A DNA stretch of 23,080 nucleotides from positions 1-23,080 of the forward strand of contig CAKUJM010000043.1 of assembly GCA_934661755.1 (NCBI GenBank), in the 5' to 3' direction. The first letter of the stretch is position 1; each line of letters starts with the position of its first letter. A model generated the notes under the pieces. It was not told the DNA's origin. It ran no database searches and saw only the letters and a program-made list of their open reading frames with translations. Positions 7,348 to 15,634 of this stretch are shown piece after piece. The position numbers and the translations under genes were made by a program. The stretch is from an uncultured Lentisphaeria bacterium (GTDB lineage: Bacteria > Verrucomicrobiota > Lentisphaeria > Oligosphaerales > Oligosphaeraceae).

Positions 7348-8526
7348 CTAAATGCCGCGCCGGTCATAATATGGGACGGCGTCATGCGGGCGGATGTTGG
7401 TGAGGTCGCCGCGGTAATGCCGCAGCTGGACCGGCTGGAACGGGTGCTTGAGCAGTTCCTGCTCATTGAGGTCGATGCCCAGTCCCGGACGGTCGGGAAT
7501 CCGCATTTCGCCATTGGGGAGGATCCGCAACCCCTCGTCGCAGAGGTCGCGGCGATACGGCACGTCGGTCATCATCATTTCGAGGACGACGAAGTTGGGG
7601 ACGACCGCGGCCAGCTGGAGCGACGCGGCGTTGGCGACCGGTCCGGAGGGGTTGTGCGGACAGAAGCCGATGTGCCGGGCCTCGGCCTCGGCGCTCAGGA
7701 ACCGTATCTCGAGGATGCCGCCGGCATGGGATACATCCGGCTGGATGTAGTCGGTGCAGTTGAGGTCGAAGAGCTGCCGGTATTCGTAGCGGTTGTACAG
7801 CCGTTCGCCGGCGGCCAGCGGGACGCGCACCCGCTCCTTGACCTCCCGCAGCCCCTTGAGGTCGTCGGGCGGCAGCGGCTCCTCGAACCAGAAGATGTCG
7901 AACTGCTCGAGGCTCCGGCCGATCCTGACGGCGGTGGGAATGTCGAAGCGCCCATGGCCTTCGATGAGCAAATTGACATCCTTGCCGACGGCTTCGGAGA
8001 CCTTCCGGATGCACTCGACGGCGTTCTCCAGCTCGCGCCCGCCCAGCCGGAGCCAGGCCTTGCCGAAGGGATCCCACTTGCATCCGGAGAATCCGGCGTC
8101 GCGGACCGCCAGGGCTTTCTCGGCGAATTCGTCCGGAGTCCTGGCCGGCGAGAACCAGCCATTGACATAGACCGGGATGCTGTCGCGCACCCGTCCGCCG
8201 AGCAGCTGGCAGACCGGTACGCCGAGGGCCTTGCCCTTGATGTCCCACAGCGCCATCTCGACTCCGGCCAGCGCGGACATGAGGACCGGCCCGCCACGCC
8301 AGTAGGCGTCGCGGTAGCAGTCATGCCGGAACTTCTCGATGTTGGCCGGATCGCTGCCAAGCAGATAGTATTCCAGCTCATGGATGGCGGCGACGACGGT
8401 GTTTTCCTTGTACTCCAGGGTCGCCTCGCCCCAGCCGTGGACTCCCGAGTCCGTCTCGATCTTGACAAATACCCAGTTGGTGCGGAAGCAATTGCAGACG
8501 AATGTCCTGACTGCCGTGATTTTCAT
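7348..8526 (-). CDS. Enolase superfamily sugar-acid dehydratase, galactonate dehydratase-like
   Basis: This 392-residue member of the mandelate racemase/muconate lactonizing group dehydrates an aldonic acid to its 2-keto-3-deoxy form. The N-terminal capping domain has GWGEATLE, then RGGPVLMSALAGVEMALWDIKGK, arranged as in E. coli DgoD. Inferred metal ligands are Glu189 (IEGHGR), Glu215 (FEEP) and Glu241 (AAGER). Candidate catalytic residues are His191, His291 (CPHNPSGP) and Glu316 (VLEM), matching the DgoD pattern, although the first ligand is Glu rather than Asp. The start is the ATG of MKITAVRTF, the standard family N-terminus. The frame stays open upstream without homology. With GH95 and an SDR alongside, the substrate may be an L-fuconate- or L-galactonate-like acid rather than D-galactonate, but specificity cannot be read here. 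Confidence 0.9.
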   Translation of the reverse strand: MKITAVRTFVCNCFRTNWVFVKIETDSGVHGWGEATLEYKENTVVAAIHELEYYLLGSDPANIEKFRHDCYRDAYWRGGPVLMSALAGVEMALWDIKGKALGVPVCQLLGGRVRDSIPVYVNGWFSPARTPDEFAEKALAVRDAGFSGCKWDPFGKAWLRLGGRELENAVECIRKVSEAVGKDVNLLIEGHGRFDIPTAVRIGRSLEQFDIFWFEEPLPPDDLKGLREVKERVRVPLAAGERLYNRYEYRQLFDLNCTDYIQPDVSHAGGILEIRFLSAEAEARHIGFCPHNPSGPVANAASLQLAAVVPNFVVLEMMMTDVPYRRDLCDEGLRILPNGEMRIPDRPGLGIDLNEQELLKHPFQPVQLRHYRGDLTNIRPHDAVPYYDRRGI

Positions 8527-8596
8527 TTTTGATGATTGCCTGAATTCCCGAGGCCGGGGTTGTTCCGGAATGCGCCGCCGCCGGGTGGGGGGGCTG

Positions 8597-11500
8597 TCAT
8601 TCCAGCCTGACCAGCGGCCACGACGCCGGGTTGTCATTCGGCATCTCGGTGCCGATGGCGTTGGTGAGACGCGAACGCGGCTCCTGCCGGGCAGGGCCGT
8701 CGCTGTCGTTGAGCAGGATTCCGACTCCGATGGCGTTTCCCTTCTCCAGCCGGAACGGCTCGACGCTCTTCGGAGTGAAGCAGACTTCGTAGAAATAGCC
8801 GTCCGCGGTCTTGCGGAAGGCGGCCTTGACGTCATCGGCCTCGGTGTCGGCCTGCGCGCCGGCGACGCCGCGGGTGAGCTGGACATCCGGCGTAATATAA
8901 CGCCAGACTGCAAGCCGTTTCCCCTCGGCGTCCTGCGAATAGATCCCGTAGGACCAGTCATCCGGCGCGATGGCGCTGGCGCGGTGGCCGTCGCGGCCGT
9001 TCTCCATGGTGTCGAGGAAGACCTGCAGCGAGTCGTTCTTCCATCCATCCTTGATCCGCGGGACCTTTGCCACGTGGTGATGGTCGTCCCTGACGAAGAC
9101 CGCCAGGTACAGCCCGTCTTCATGCCAGGCCACCGAATAGCTGGCGGAGAAATCCTCTTCCGTGGGATGGATTCCCTTGAGCTGGAGTTGCTTGCCGCGG
9201 ATGCGGCGGGTGATGGGAATCCGGGGGTATTCCGACCACTTGCCGGGGTCGCCGTCGATTGCCATCGGCGCCGCGGCCCGGCGGGCCAGCATCCCGGCAA
9301 AGGACCGGTCATAGCTGAAGACCTCGGCGTCCGGGCCCTTTTTGGACACGCGGAAGCGCAGGCTGTAATCCTGCTGCTTGCCGTGCGAGAGCGGGACTGG
9401 CAGGTCATGGTCGAATGACGCCTTCCCGCCGGCGGGGATGGCAAGGGCGTGGACGGCGCCATTGCATTCCAGGGTCCCCTCCAGCACAGTGGCCTCCGGA
9501 TTTGCCAATACCGCCCGGACCTGGCGATCGGATTCCAGACGCACCTGCAGCGATGGCGGCGTCGGGATGTTGCTGCGCAGCGTGCCGCCCTTCAGCATGG
9601 CGGCCATTGCGACGGCGCCGCCGGGGGCGCCGCGCAGGAAGACCGGATACGGCGAAAGCGGCAGCCGGGCCTTGCCGTCGGCATCGGCGGGGATGCTGTG
9701 ATCCGCCTCCATGAGGTCGAACAGCTCCAGGGCGCCGGATGGCTTGAAGAAGAAGTCCGGGCCTTTGGCCTCGCCGTTGTCGACTTCCTCGCGGCAGCAC
9801 CACAGCACGGCGACCGGCCGCCGCTGTTCGTCCTCGAAGATGTAGCAGCGGGTGTCGGATGACAGCTTGACCTCCTCCAGGAACGACGCATTGCCAAGCA
9901 GATGCGAAAGGGTGTTGGGGATTTTCTGGAAGGCATACGGCGTAAGCATCGCATCCATTGCGAAGGTCCCGTAGTTGCTGGCATTCATCTGCCGGATGCG
10001 GTGCTGGTATTTGAGCCCGAGCAGCCAGGCGCGGGCGCGGAAGGCGCTGCCGATCTTCTCCGCGTAGCTCAGGTCATAGCCGTATGGTGCCAGGCCGTTG
10101 AGGTGTCCGGAGGAAATCGGGTAGTCGGAGACGAAGGGGCTCTTGCGGCAGCGAAGCGGCAGCCAGTGCATTCCCTCCGGGGAGGACACCTTGGTGTCGG
10201 CGTAGCCATGCCTGTCCATGATCGCGAAGAGCTTCAAGTACTGCTCCTCCAGGGAGACGGGATACTCCGGGGCGCCGGTGTAGTCGTGGGCGGCGACGGC
10301 GTCGTATTTGATTCCGTGGCGGGCGGCGGCGGCGAAAAGCCGGTCGTAGTACTTCATGCGGTCCGGCGAGACGATATTCGAGGCGGCGCTGGTGTACGCC
10401 AGTGCCGCCGGGTTGCCGCGCTTGACTCCACGCACCACCGCCGCCTCCATGGCGGTGAATTTCTCAAAATCCCCGGGCTTGGCGTAGGCCGGATTCGCCC
10501 ATTCCGGAAGCGTGCCCTCCGGCTCGCAGAGAAAGTACCAGCCGCGGACCGACGGCGAGCTGGCGGCGATTTCGACGGCGGCGTCCTCGATCTGGCGGAG
10601 CACGTCGGCGGTGGCGTCCTTGCCCGCCAGGTCCTCAATGTACAATGACGACTTGCGGTCCATGCCCGGAATGGTGTACCACTCGACATTGCGCAGGATG
10701 GCGACATTGCGCCTGCCCTGGGCGTCCTTCGCCGCATGGGCGATCCGGCAAATCGAGCTTTCCACGCCGAAGGAGTCCGCCAGCTGCGCCAGCTGCTCGC
10801 TGTTGTTGGCGAAGCCGCTGCGCGCGCCATATCCCAGCTTGCGGTAGCGGTCAAGCACATCGCGGTAGATCTGCATCGGAAAGAGCGGGTCGACGTAGGT
10901 GTTGACAAACAGGTTCTTGTGGCGATGCTTCCCCTCCATGAAGCTCATGATCGAAAAACGCTGGATTTCATAGTGGCGGCCTCCGCCGATTTCATAATCG
11001 CTCTCGACGATGAATATCCCCCGCGGCAAATTGTCCAGCGGCAGGTCAATGCGGTTTCTGCCGCTGGCATCGGCGGCGAACGGGAAAGTGTGCTGATATT
11101 TTACGGTGTCGAAGAAATCCCTGACTTTTACTGCCACGCTGCCCTTGGCATACGGAGCGGTGATGAATATCAGATGGGCGCCGACCTTCCGGCCATACTC
11201 CACAAAATTGTCCGCGGCGGAGGTGTACAGCGCACCATCGGCCAGCGGCAGCTCGTAGTCGGTGGCGGCCTTTCCGGCCTCCAGCTGGACGCCATCGACA
11301 TAGCAGGTCGCGTCCACGGAGGAGTTCGCGGAAAAGACCACGGGGAAGGCGGCCGCGGCCTTCCAGTGGTGGGTGAGCGAATAGCGCCGCCATTCGCCGG
11401 TAAGCTCCACCTCCACCGCCGGCCACTTGCCGCTGTCCCAGATCCTGGCGGGGTCCATCAGCTGCACCTTGAGCTTCTGGCGCCCGGGGGCGCTGCTTTT

Positions 11501-12565
11501 GGCATAGAAGCTCACGGTGCAGTCTCCGGGGCCGAACAGCACCGTCTGCGTGCTGATCGGCTGCAGGAGCAGGCCGTCCGGCGTGGACCGGATGGCCAGG
11601 CTGTGCCGGCCGATGTACGCCTCGTCGGTGGTGACACGGACCGGCTTCTGGTCGAAGATCGCGAAGTTCTGCCGCCCGCGGTGGCGGAAGATCATGTGCC
11701 GCAGCCCGTGTTCGAACGAGCTGTTCGGCAGCAGGTTCCTGTGGCCCATGTCCGGCAGGCAGTAGCGGTCCAGCTCCCAGGTGTCGCAGCCGGCGGCCTT
11801 GTGGGTGCGGTTGGCGGGTGCGCCGCCGCCGGTTGTCTGCCTGCCGCCGGGGTCGAGATGGAAGCGGAACGGCCCGGCGGGGTTGTCCGGAATCAGGTGC
11901 AGGAACATCGCGACGCCCTTGTGGGTGTTGATCAGCTTGGCCTTCCCGCCGCCGGACAGCTCGATCCCGAACTCCTTCCCCGGGATGCCCGTGGCCAGCC
12001 GCACCGCCTTCGGCCTGCCGTCGAAAAGCGTCTCAACGGGGAGGGTCTTGTCCGCGTACGGCGGAATGTCAAAGGACTGGCCGTCGATCATCACGCGGGT
12101 GCCGCCGAAGCAGTCGCCCTTGAGATAGAAGACGATCTGCAAATTGGAGGCCGCGGGAAAGGCGGACTCGACGAGGATGCGGCCATCCGCCTCGACGGAC
12201 AGCCCGAGGGTGCCGCCGCCGTCAAAGTCGTAGAAGACCTTCTCGCCTTCGTCACGGCGGCTTCCGCGGATTTCCTTGCCGTCAAGCATCACGGCGATGC
12301 CGCCGCAACGGGTGTCCGGCGACGCGAAATGCAGCTGCGGGGTGCCTTGCTTGTAGCACATCAGCTGGACCGACACCCCGCGCAGCCGGACCAGGGTGTT
12401 GCCGGGGAAATACCGGGTTTCGCGGACAACTGGCGCGGCGGCGCCCTCCGCCGGCGAGGCCGCAAACGGCGCGGCGCCCTCCGCCAGCGGCGGCGCATTC
12501 TGGGCGCATAGCACCGCAATGCCCGACAACAGCCCCAAGGCAAACGTGGCAATTCCTGTTTTCAT
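8597..12565 (-). CDS. Large secreted GH-A-like hydrolase with CBM4-like and CBM9-like domains
   Basis: This is a 1322-residue exported protein. A signal peptide covers about residues 1-22 (hydrophobic ATFALGLLSGIAVL, then CAQ). An Ala/Pro/Glu-rich linker (about 23-48) with two similar AEGAAP-type units follows. Residues about 275-440 resemble a CBM4/9-type jelly roll (NSSFEHG, then FYAKS, then VDGVQLEAG). Residues about 550-870 look like a TIM barrel of clan GH-A, with candidate acid/base Glu681 or Glu683 in CEPEG and candidate nucleophile Glu797 in SPEGM. The C-terminal part, about 1100-1322, resembles a CBM9-like module (IDGDPGKW, then YLAVFVRDD). The exact GH family is not recognised; GH39-like is one option. 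AGGAGG (12573-12578) lies seven bases before the ATG. It probably attacks the polysaccharide outside the cell or at the cell surface. Confidence 0.78.
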   Translation of the reverse strand: MKTGIATFALGLLSGIAVLCAQNAPPLAEGAAPFAASPAEGAAAPVVRETRYFPGNTLVRLRGVSVQLMCYKQGTPQLHFASPDTRCGGIAVMLDGKEIRGSRRDEGEKVFYDFDGGGTLGLSVEADGRILVESAFPAASNLQIVFYLKGDCFGGTRVMIDGQSFDIPPYADKTLPVETLFDGRPKAVRLATGIPGKEFGIELSGGGKAKLINTHKGVAMFLHLIPDNPAGPFRFHLDPGGRQTTGGGAPANRTHKAAGCDTWELDRYCLPDMGHRNLLPNSSFEHGLRHMIFRHRGRQNFAIFDQKPVRVTTDEAYIGRHSLAIRSTPDGLLLQPISTQTVLFGPGDCTVSFYAKSSAPGRQKLKVQLMDPARIWDSGKWPAVEVELTGEWRRYSLTHHWKAAAAFPVVFSANSSVDATCYVDGVQLEAGKAATDYELPLADGALYTSAADNFVEYGRKVGAHLIFITAPYAKGSVAVKVRDFFDTVKYQHTFPFAADASGRNRIDLPLDNLPRGIFIVESDYEIGGGRHYEIQRFSIMSFMEGKHRHKNLFVNTYVDPLFPMQIYRDVLDRYRKLGYGARSGFANNSEQLAQLADSFGVESSICRIAHAAKDAQGRRNVAILRNVEWYTIPGMDRKSSLYIEDLAGKDATADVLRQIEDAAVEIAASSPSVRGWYFLCEPEGTLPEWANPAYAKPGDFEKFTAMEAAVVRGVKRGNPAALAYTSAASNIVSPDRMKYYDRLFAAAARHGIKYDAVAAHDYTGAPEYPVSLEEQYLKLFAIMDRHGYADTKVSSPEGMHWLPLRCRKSPFVSDYPISSGHLNGLAPYGYDLSYAEKIGSAFRARAWLLGLKYQHRIRQMNASNYGTFAMDAMLTPYAFQKIPNTLSHLLGNASFLEEVKLSSDTRCYIFEDEQRRPVAVLWCCREEVDNGEAKGPDFFFKPSGALELFDLMEADHSIPADADGKARLPLSPYPVFLRGAPGGAVAMAAMLKGGTLRSNIPTPPSLQVRLESDRQVRAVLANPEATVLEGTLECNGAVHALAIPAGGKASFDHDLPVPLSHGKQQDYSLRFRVSKKGPDAEVFSYDRSFAGMLARRAAAPMAIDGDPGKWSEYPRIPITRRIRGKQLQLKGIHPTEEDFSASYSVAWHEDGLYLAVFVRDDHHHVAKVPRIKDGWKNDSLQVFLDTMENGRDGHRASAIAPDDWSYGIYSQDAEGKRLAVWRYITPDVQLTRGVAGAQADTEADDVKAAFRKTADGYFYEVCFTPKSVEPFRLEKGNAIGVGILLNDSDGPARQEPRSRLTNAIGTEMPNDNPASWPLVRLE

Positions 12566-12572
12566 TGATCAG

Positions 12573-12578
12573 CCTCCT
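12573..12578 (-). promoter_or_regulatory. Consensus ribosome-binding site of the large secreted protein
   Basis: AGGAGG on the minus strand lies seven bases upstream of the ATG at 12565. It is the strongest Shine-Dalgarno in the operon and fixes this start at the signal peptide. Confidence 0.8.
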
Positions 12579-12626
12579 GTTGATGTGATGATCCCTGGAT
12601 CCGTGAAGCCGAAGACCGCCGGCGCC

Positions 12627-13448
12627 CTACTGGCACTGGTATTCCAGGTAGTTCCATGGCCGTCCGGCGCCTTCGGTGTAGATGCCGCCGTCGGAACGCA
12701 GGTCGTTGAGCGCCCCGCCATGGGCCACGGCGAATCTGAGCCGCGCCGACTTGTACGAGTCCCAGGTCAGCATGGCGCTTATATAGGCATTGCTCGACAA
12801 TGCCAGCATATCAGTGTTGCCGCTGTTGCCGGAATGGCAGTCGGTGTATGGCGCCTCGATCATGAGCACGCGGTTGTTGCGGATCTGGGTGATCTTCTTC
12901 GGCATCGCCAGGCTCTGCCATGATGTGCCGCCGCCGCTGGTGTTCGTGAACCGCCCCCAGCCGTAATTGTCATGGACGCCCGGGGTCTCGATCAGCGGAG
13001 CGTAGTTGGTGGCGGCACGCGGCGCGGTCTTCTTCTGGTTGGTCGAGACCGTCGCGTGAAGCACCGCCACCGGACAGGAGAAGATCTTGTTGGTCGGCGG
13101 CATGGTCAGGGAGAATTGGCCGATGCCGGGATCCCAGTTGCCCGGCGGAAAGCCCTCCGGGAGCATCCCCATCGGCTGAGCGACGAAGTAGCTCCATCCC
13201 CAGCGGCCCTTGTGCGGCGTCAGATAGTCGTCGCTGTCCATGGTGTACATGATGATCATCTGCCCCAGCCCGCGGAGGTTGTTGGCGCAGACGGTGCGGC
13301 GCGCCGCCATCCGCGCCTTCTGCAATGCCGGCAGCAGCATGCTGGCCAAAATCGCGATGATCGCGATCACCACAAGCAGCTCGATCAGGGTGAATGGCTT
13401 GCGCGTTTCCATGCGCCCGGCGTTCGTTTTGGCGTATCCGTGATTCAT
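12627..13448 (-). CDS. Type IV pilin-like pseudopilin (prepilin N-terminal cleavage/methylation domain)
   Basis: This 273-residue protein has a short basic leader ending in RKPF, then the classic TLIELLVVIAIIAILASML helix (residues about 20-45). The mature Glu5 equivalent is Glu23. The residue before the expected cleavage site is Pro rather than the usual Gly. Behind the helix come an N-terminal alpha stalk (QKARMAARRTVCANNL) and a globular domain ending with HGGALNDLRSDGGIY, resembling the HxG...DG closing motif of type II secretion G-like proteins in Lentisphaerota and Planctomycetota. The chosen start follows GGGAG (13457-13461) by eight bases. An ATG five codons upstream, after AAGGAG, is also possible. 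Earlier starts would run into the upstream hydrolase gene. It sits inside a hydrolase operon with no secretion machinery, suggesting glycan binding or surface assembly, but its job is unknown. Confidence 0.88.
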   Translation of the reverse strand: MNHGYAKTNAGRMETRKPFTLIELLVVIAIIAILASMLLPALQKARMAARRTVCANNLRGLGQMIIMYTMDSDDYLTPHKGRWGWSYFVAQPMGMLPEGFPPGNWDPGIGQFSLTMPPTNKIFSCPVAVLHATVSTNQKKTAPRAATNYAPLIETPGVHDNYGWGRFTNTSGGGTSWQSLAMPKKITQIRNNRVLMIEAPYTDCHSGNSGNTDMLALSSNAYISAMLTWDSYKSARLRFAVAHGGALNDLRSDGGIYTEGAGRPWNYLEYQCQ

Positions 13449-13527
13449 TGTCCTGGCTCCCATCGGTTCTGTATTCTCCTTCTTTGCTGGCAAGTGCCGC
13501 CTGGATGACGCAAAAAGACCCAGTGAT

Positions 13528-13542
13528 GCGCCCCGTAGGCGC
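13528..13542 (-). other. Small hairpin in the hydrolase-pseudopilin spacer
   Basis: GCGCC and GGCGC pair around a 5-base loop within the 139-base gap, the longest in the operon. On the minus strand a run of five T lies 11 bases downstream. That is too far for a standard terminator, but attenuation or RNA processing is conceivable. Confidence 0.25.
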
Positions 13543-13587
13543 CGGCTGCGGGGGAGGGGCGGCGCACCGGCTTCACAATCCAGACGG

Positions 13588-15453
13588 TCAGTAAATTTCA
13601 AACAACGCGGTGTCCGGCGAGTCGAACCGCCAGTCGAAGGCGCCGTCCACGACTGGCGCGACGCGGCCGGAATAGCGATCCACCGCCCGGCTGCATGGCC
13701 ACGGGATCCGGATCGTCATCTTCCCGCCCTGTGCGGCATGGATGGCGACCAGATGCGCGTCGGTGTACACCGGCACCTCGGCGTCGGTGTAAAGATGCAC
13801 TCCGGCACGCCGCGCCAGCTGCTTGAGCGCCGCCGGCTCAAGCTGGGCCGGATCACGCAGGAACGCGCTTTGCCACCCTCCCGGCATGGCGGTGACGCCC
13901 AGCCCGGCGAAGCCGGGGTCGAAACCGCACCATTCCCGGATGCGCGACTCGTCCAGGCTGGCGCCGTCGCTGATTCCCGGCGCATAGAGCCACAGCACGG
14001 TCTTCCCAGGCCTGAGGATGTATTTTTTCAGGATCTGCGCCTTCTGGGCGGTGATCTCCCATTGCATCGGAAAGACCAGGAATTTGATCGCCTCCAGGTT
14101 CGGGATGGCGGGGATGTCGTCGAAGCAGTAGCATTCGTATGGCGCGCCAAGCCGGTTCAGCTTCCGGCGCACCTCCGGCGCAAAATCGCGCTGGCGGGGC
14201 TGGCGCTGGTCAAAATAGCAATGCGCGTCGGGGTCGATGATGAGCGCCACCTCCTCGGGATGGGCCGGCGGCGTGTCGATGAACTGGTCGTAGAGACGCT
14301 TCATGGCGGCGAAATTCTCGAACAGCACCGGCTCCTGGTAGAAGCCGCCCCACATGTCGAACCACCACAATGACGACCGCCGGATGATCGCCAGCGCAAA
14401 TTCGCGGCGGATGCCGGCGACGTCTTCGGCGGTGTCTTCCCAATGCGGCACCCGCAGCGACACGTATGGCGTCAGGGCGCGGTTATGGGTGTGGGTGCGC
14501 TGGTCGCACTCATGCAGATGGCGTTTCCCCGCAAGCGCCTCCGACCCCGAGCATCCCAGCCAGCCACTGCCGCCGCCCATGGCGCGGTCGCCATACGATC
14601 CCGGCGAAATCAGGAAGTCGATCGACGGACATTCCAGGACTGCCCGGTAGGCGCAGTGCCCGCTCTCCGCCGCCCCCAGGCGTGTAATCACATAGCCGTA
14701 GAAGACGCCAATTTCGGCTTCGGCGCGGATGTGCCGCCGCGCCTCCCCGGCAAATTCGCAGATCGCCGTGCCGACCAGCTCGTTGCAGAAACGCCGGTAT
14801 TCCAGCACCGACGGCGATTTTGCCGGGTCAAAGAGCAGTCCGTCGTAGTCCGGCGCATTCATCGACAGCGCCGAAGGCGGCTCCGTCGGCGGAAGGCCGC
14901 GGCGGCTTCGCCAGGCCTCATACGCACGCTGCTTGTGCAGGCCGCACAGCTCGCCATTGTGGTCGAACCACTCGTCGGTGTGGCCGCAGGCCAGCACATA
15001 GGCCTGGATGCTGTCGGAGTGATGCGACTCGCAGTGGCCAAGGAAGGCCTCCAGGTAGCGCAGGGTCTGCTCCCTCCAGCGCGGATTGGCCAGGCACTCC
15101 GTCAAATGGGTGAAGCTGTCGCCGGATTCATGCGACAGGCTCAGCTGACGCGACAGCCACTCCGGGGAGTTCAGATCCACCATGCAGATCAGCGACGCCT
15201 TCGGCGCGGCCTTCCGCAAGTCCGCGATCTGCTGGTCCAGCGACGCAAATTCATAGGTGTCAAACCAGCGCCAGACCGGCGGATACTGCGTATAGGGCTG
15301 ACCCAGCGAATTCGTGGTGTTGCCGGGGAAAAAACAGATCGTCCGAACCCCTGACGACTCAAACCGGCGCATGGCGTCAAACTCCGGCAAAAAAGACCGG
15401 TAGGCAAAATAGTGACGCCCATAATTGCTCTTATGTTCTTTTTGCGCAGCCAT
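13588..15453 (-). CDS. GH42-like clan GH-A glycoside hydrolase, family uncertain
   Basis: This 621-residue protein has no signal peptide, so it is probably cytoplasmic. The N-terminal two thirds read as a TIM barrel: GVRTICFFPGN, then SLICMVDLNSPEWL, then a GHTDEW segment where Glu161 is a candidate acid/base, then HECDQRTH where Glu315 is a candidate nucleophile. A conspicuous SLWWFDMWGGFYQEP motif (361-375) follows, recurring in beta-galactosidase-like proteins of Lentisphaerota and Planctomycetota. After about residue 395 comes a Rossmann-like domain (VALIIDPDAHCYF, IKFLVFPMQW) similar to the trimerisation domain of GH42, then a small C-terminal beta domain. Beta-galactosidase-type activity is a reasonable guess, but the family assignment is weak. 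It is the first gene of the operon, next to the divergent AraC regulator. Confidence 0.75.
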   Translation of the reverse strand: MAAQKEHKSNYGRHYFAYRSFLPEFDAMRRFESSGVRTICFFPGNTTNSLGQPYTQYPPVWRWFDTYEFASLDQQIADLRKAAPKASLICMVDLNSPEWLSRQLSLSHESGDSFTHLTECLANPRWREQTLRYLEAFLGHCESHHSDSIQAYVLACGHTDEWFDHNGELCGLHKQRAYEAWRSRRGLPPTEPPSALSMNAPDYDGLLFDPAKSPSVLEYRRFCNELVGTAICEFAGEARRHIRAEAEIGVFYGYVITRLGAAESGHCAYRAVLECPSIDFLISPGSYGDRAMGGGSGWLGCSGSEALAGKRHLHECDQRTHTHNRALTPYVSLRVPHWEDTAEDVAGIRREFALAIIRRSSLWWFDMWGGFYQEPVLFENFAAMKRLYDQFIDTPPAHPEEVALIIDPDAHCYFDQRQPRQRDFAPEVRRKLNRLGAPYECYCFDDIPAIPNLEAIKFLVFPMQWEITAQKAQILKKYILRPGKTVLWLYAPGISDGASLDESRIREWCGFDPGFAGLGVTAMPGGWQSAFLRDPAQLEPAALKQLARRAGVHLYTDAEVPVYTDAHLVAIHAAQGGKMTIRIPWPCSRAVDRYSGRVAPVVDGAFDWRFDSPDTALFEIY

Positions 15454-15634
15454 TGAATTCCTGCCTCACGGAAGCCGGGGCGCAGCGCCGTCCATCATGC
15501 CGCCAAGGTGGCTGGAGCTATGCCCGTCACTAACAATTATAGCAAAAAACTGCCACTGCTACCTTGACAATAATGCCGTTTTATAGTACATTAACGCCAC
15601 GCCATCCACCCCGCAACCGCCGTCCTGCGCCAAT
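15454..15634. promoter_or_regulatory. Divergent regulatory region between the hydrolase operon and the second AraC gene
   Basis: For the plus-strand AraC gene, TTGACA (15564-15569) and TACATT (15587-15592) are separated by 17 bases, giving a near-consensus promoter with a start about 36 bases before the ATG. For the minus-strand operon, TATAAT lies at 15541-15536, but no -35 is found at the right distance, as expected for activator dependence. The likely leader of the operon is about 80 bases. The AraC product probably binds between the two -10 boxes. No clear repeated half-site was recognised. Confidence 0.55.

Noticed and set aside
8527..9462. Upstream in-frame extension of the dehydratase gene, giving a 704-residue frame
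   Set aside because: The extra residues are Arg/Ser/Pro-rich noise overlapping the C-terminal part of the large secreted protein in another frame. Family homology begins at MKITAVRTF.
10736..12511. Long plus-strand open frame (591 codons) opposite the large secreted protein
   Set aside because: It is a low-complexity composition shadow. The minus strand has a consensus ribosome-binding site, a signal peptide and recognisable domains.
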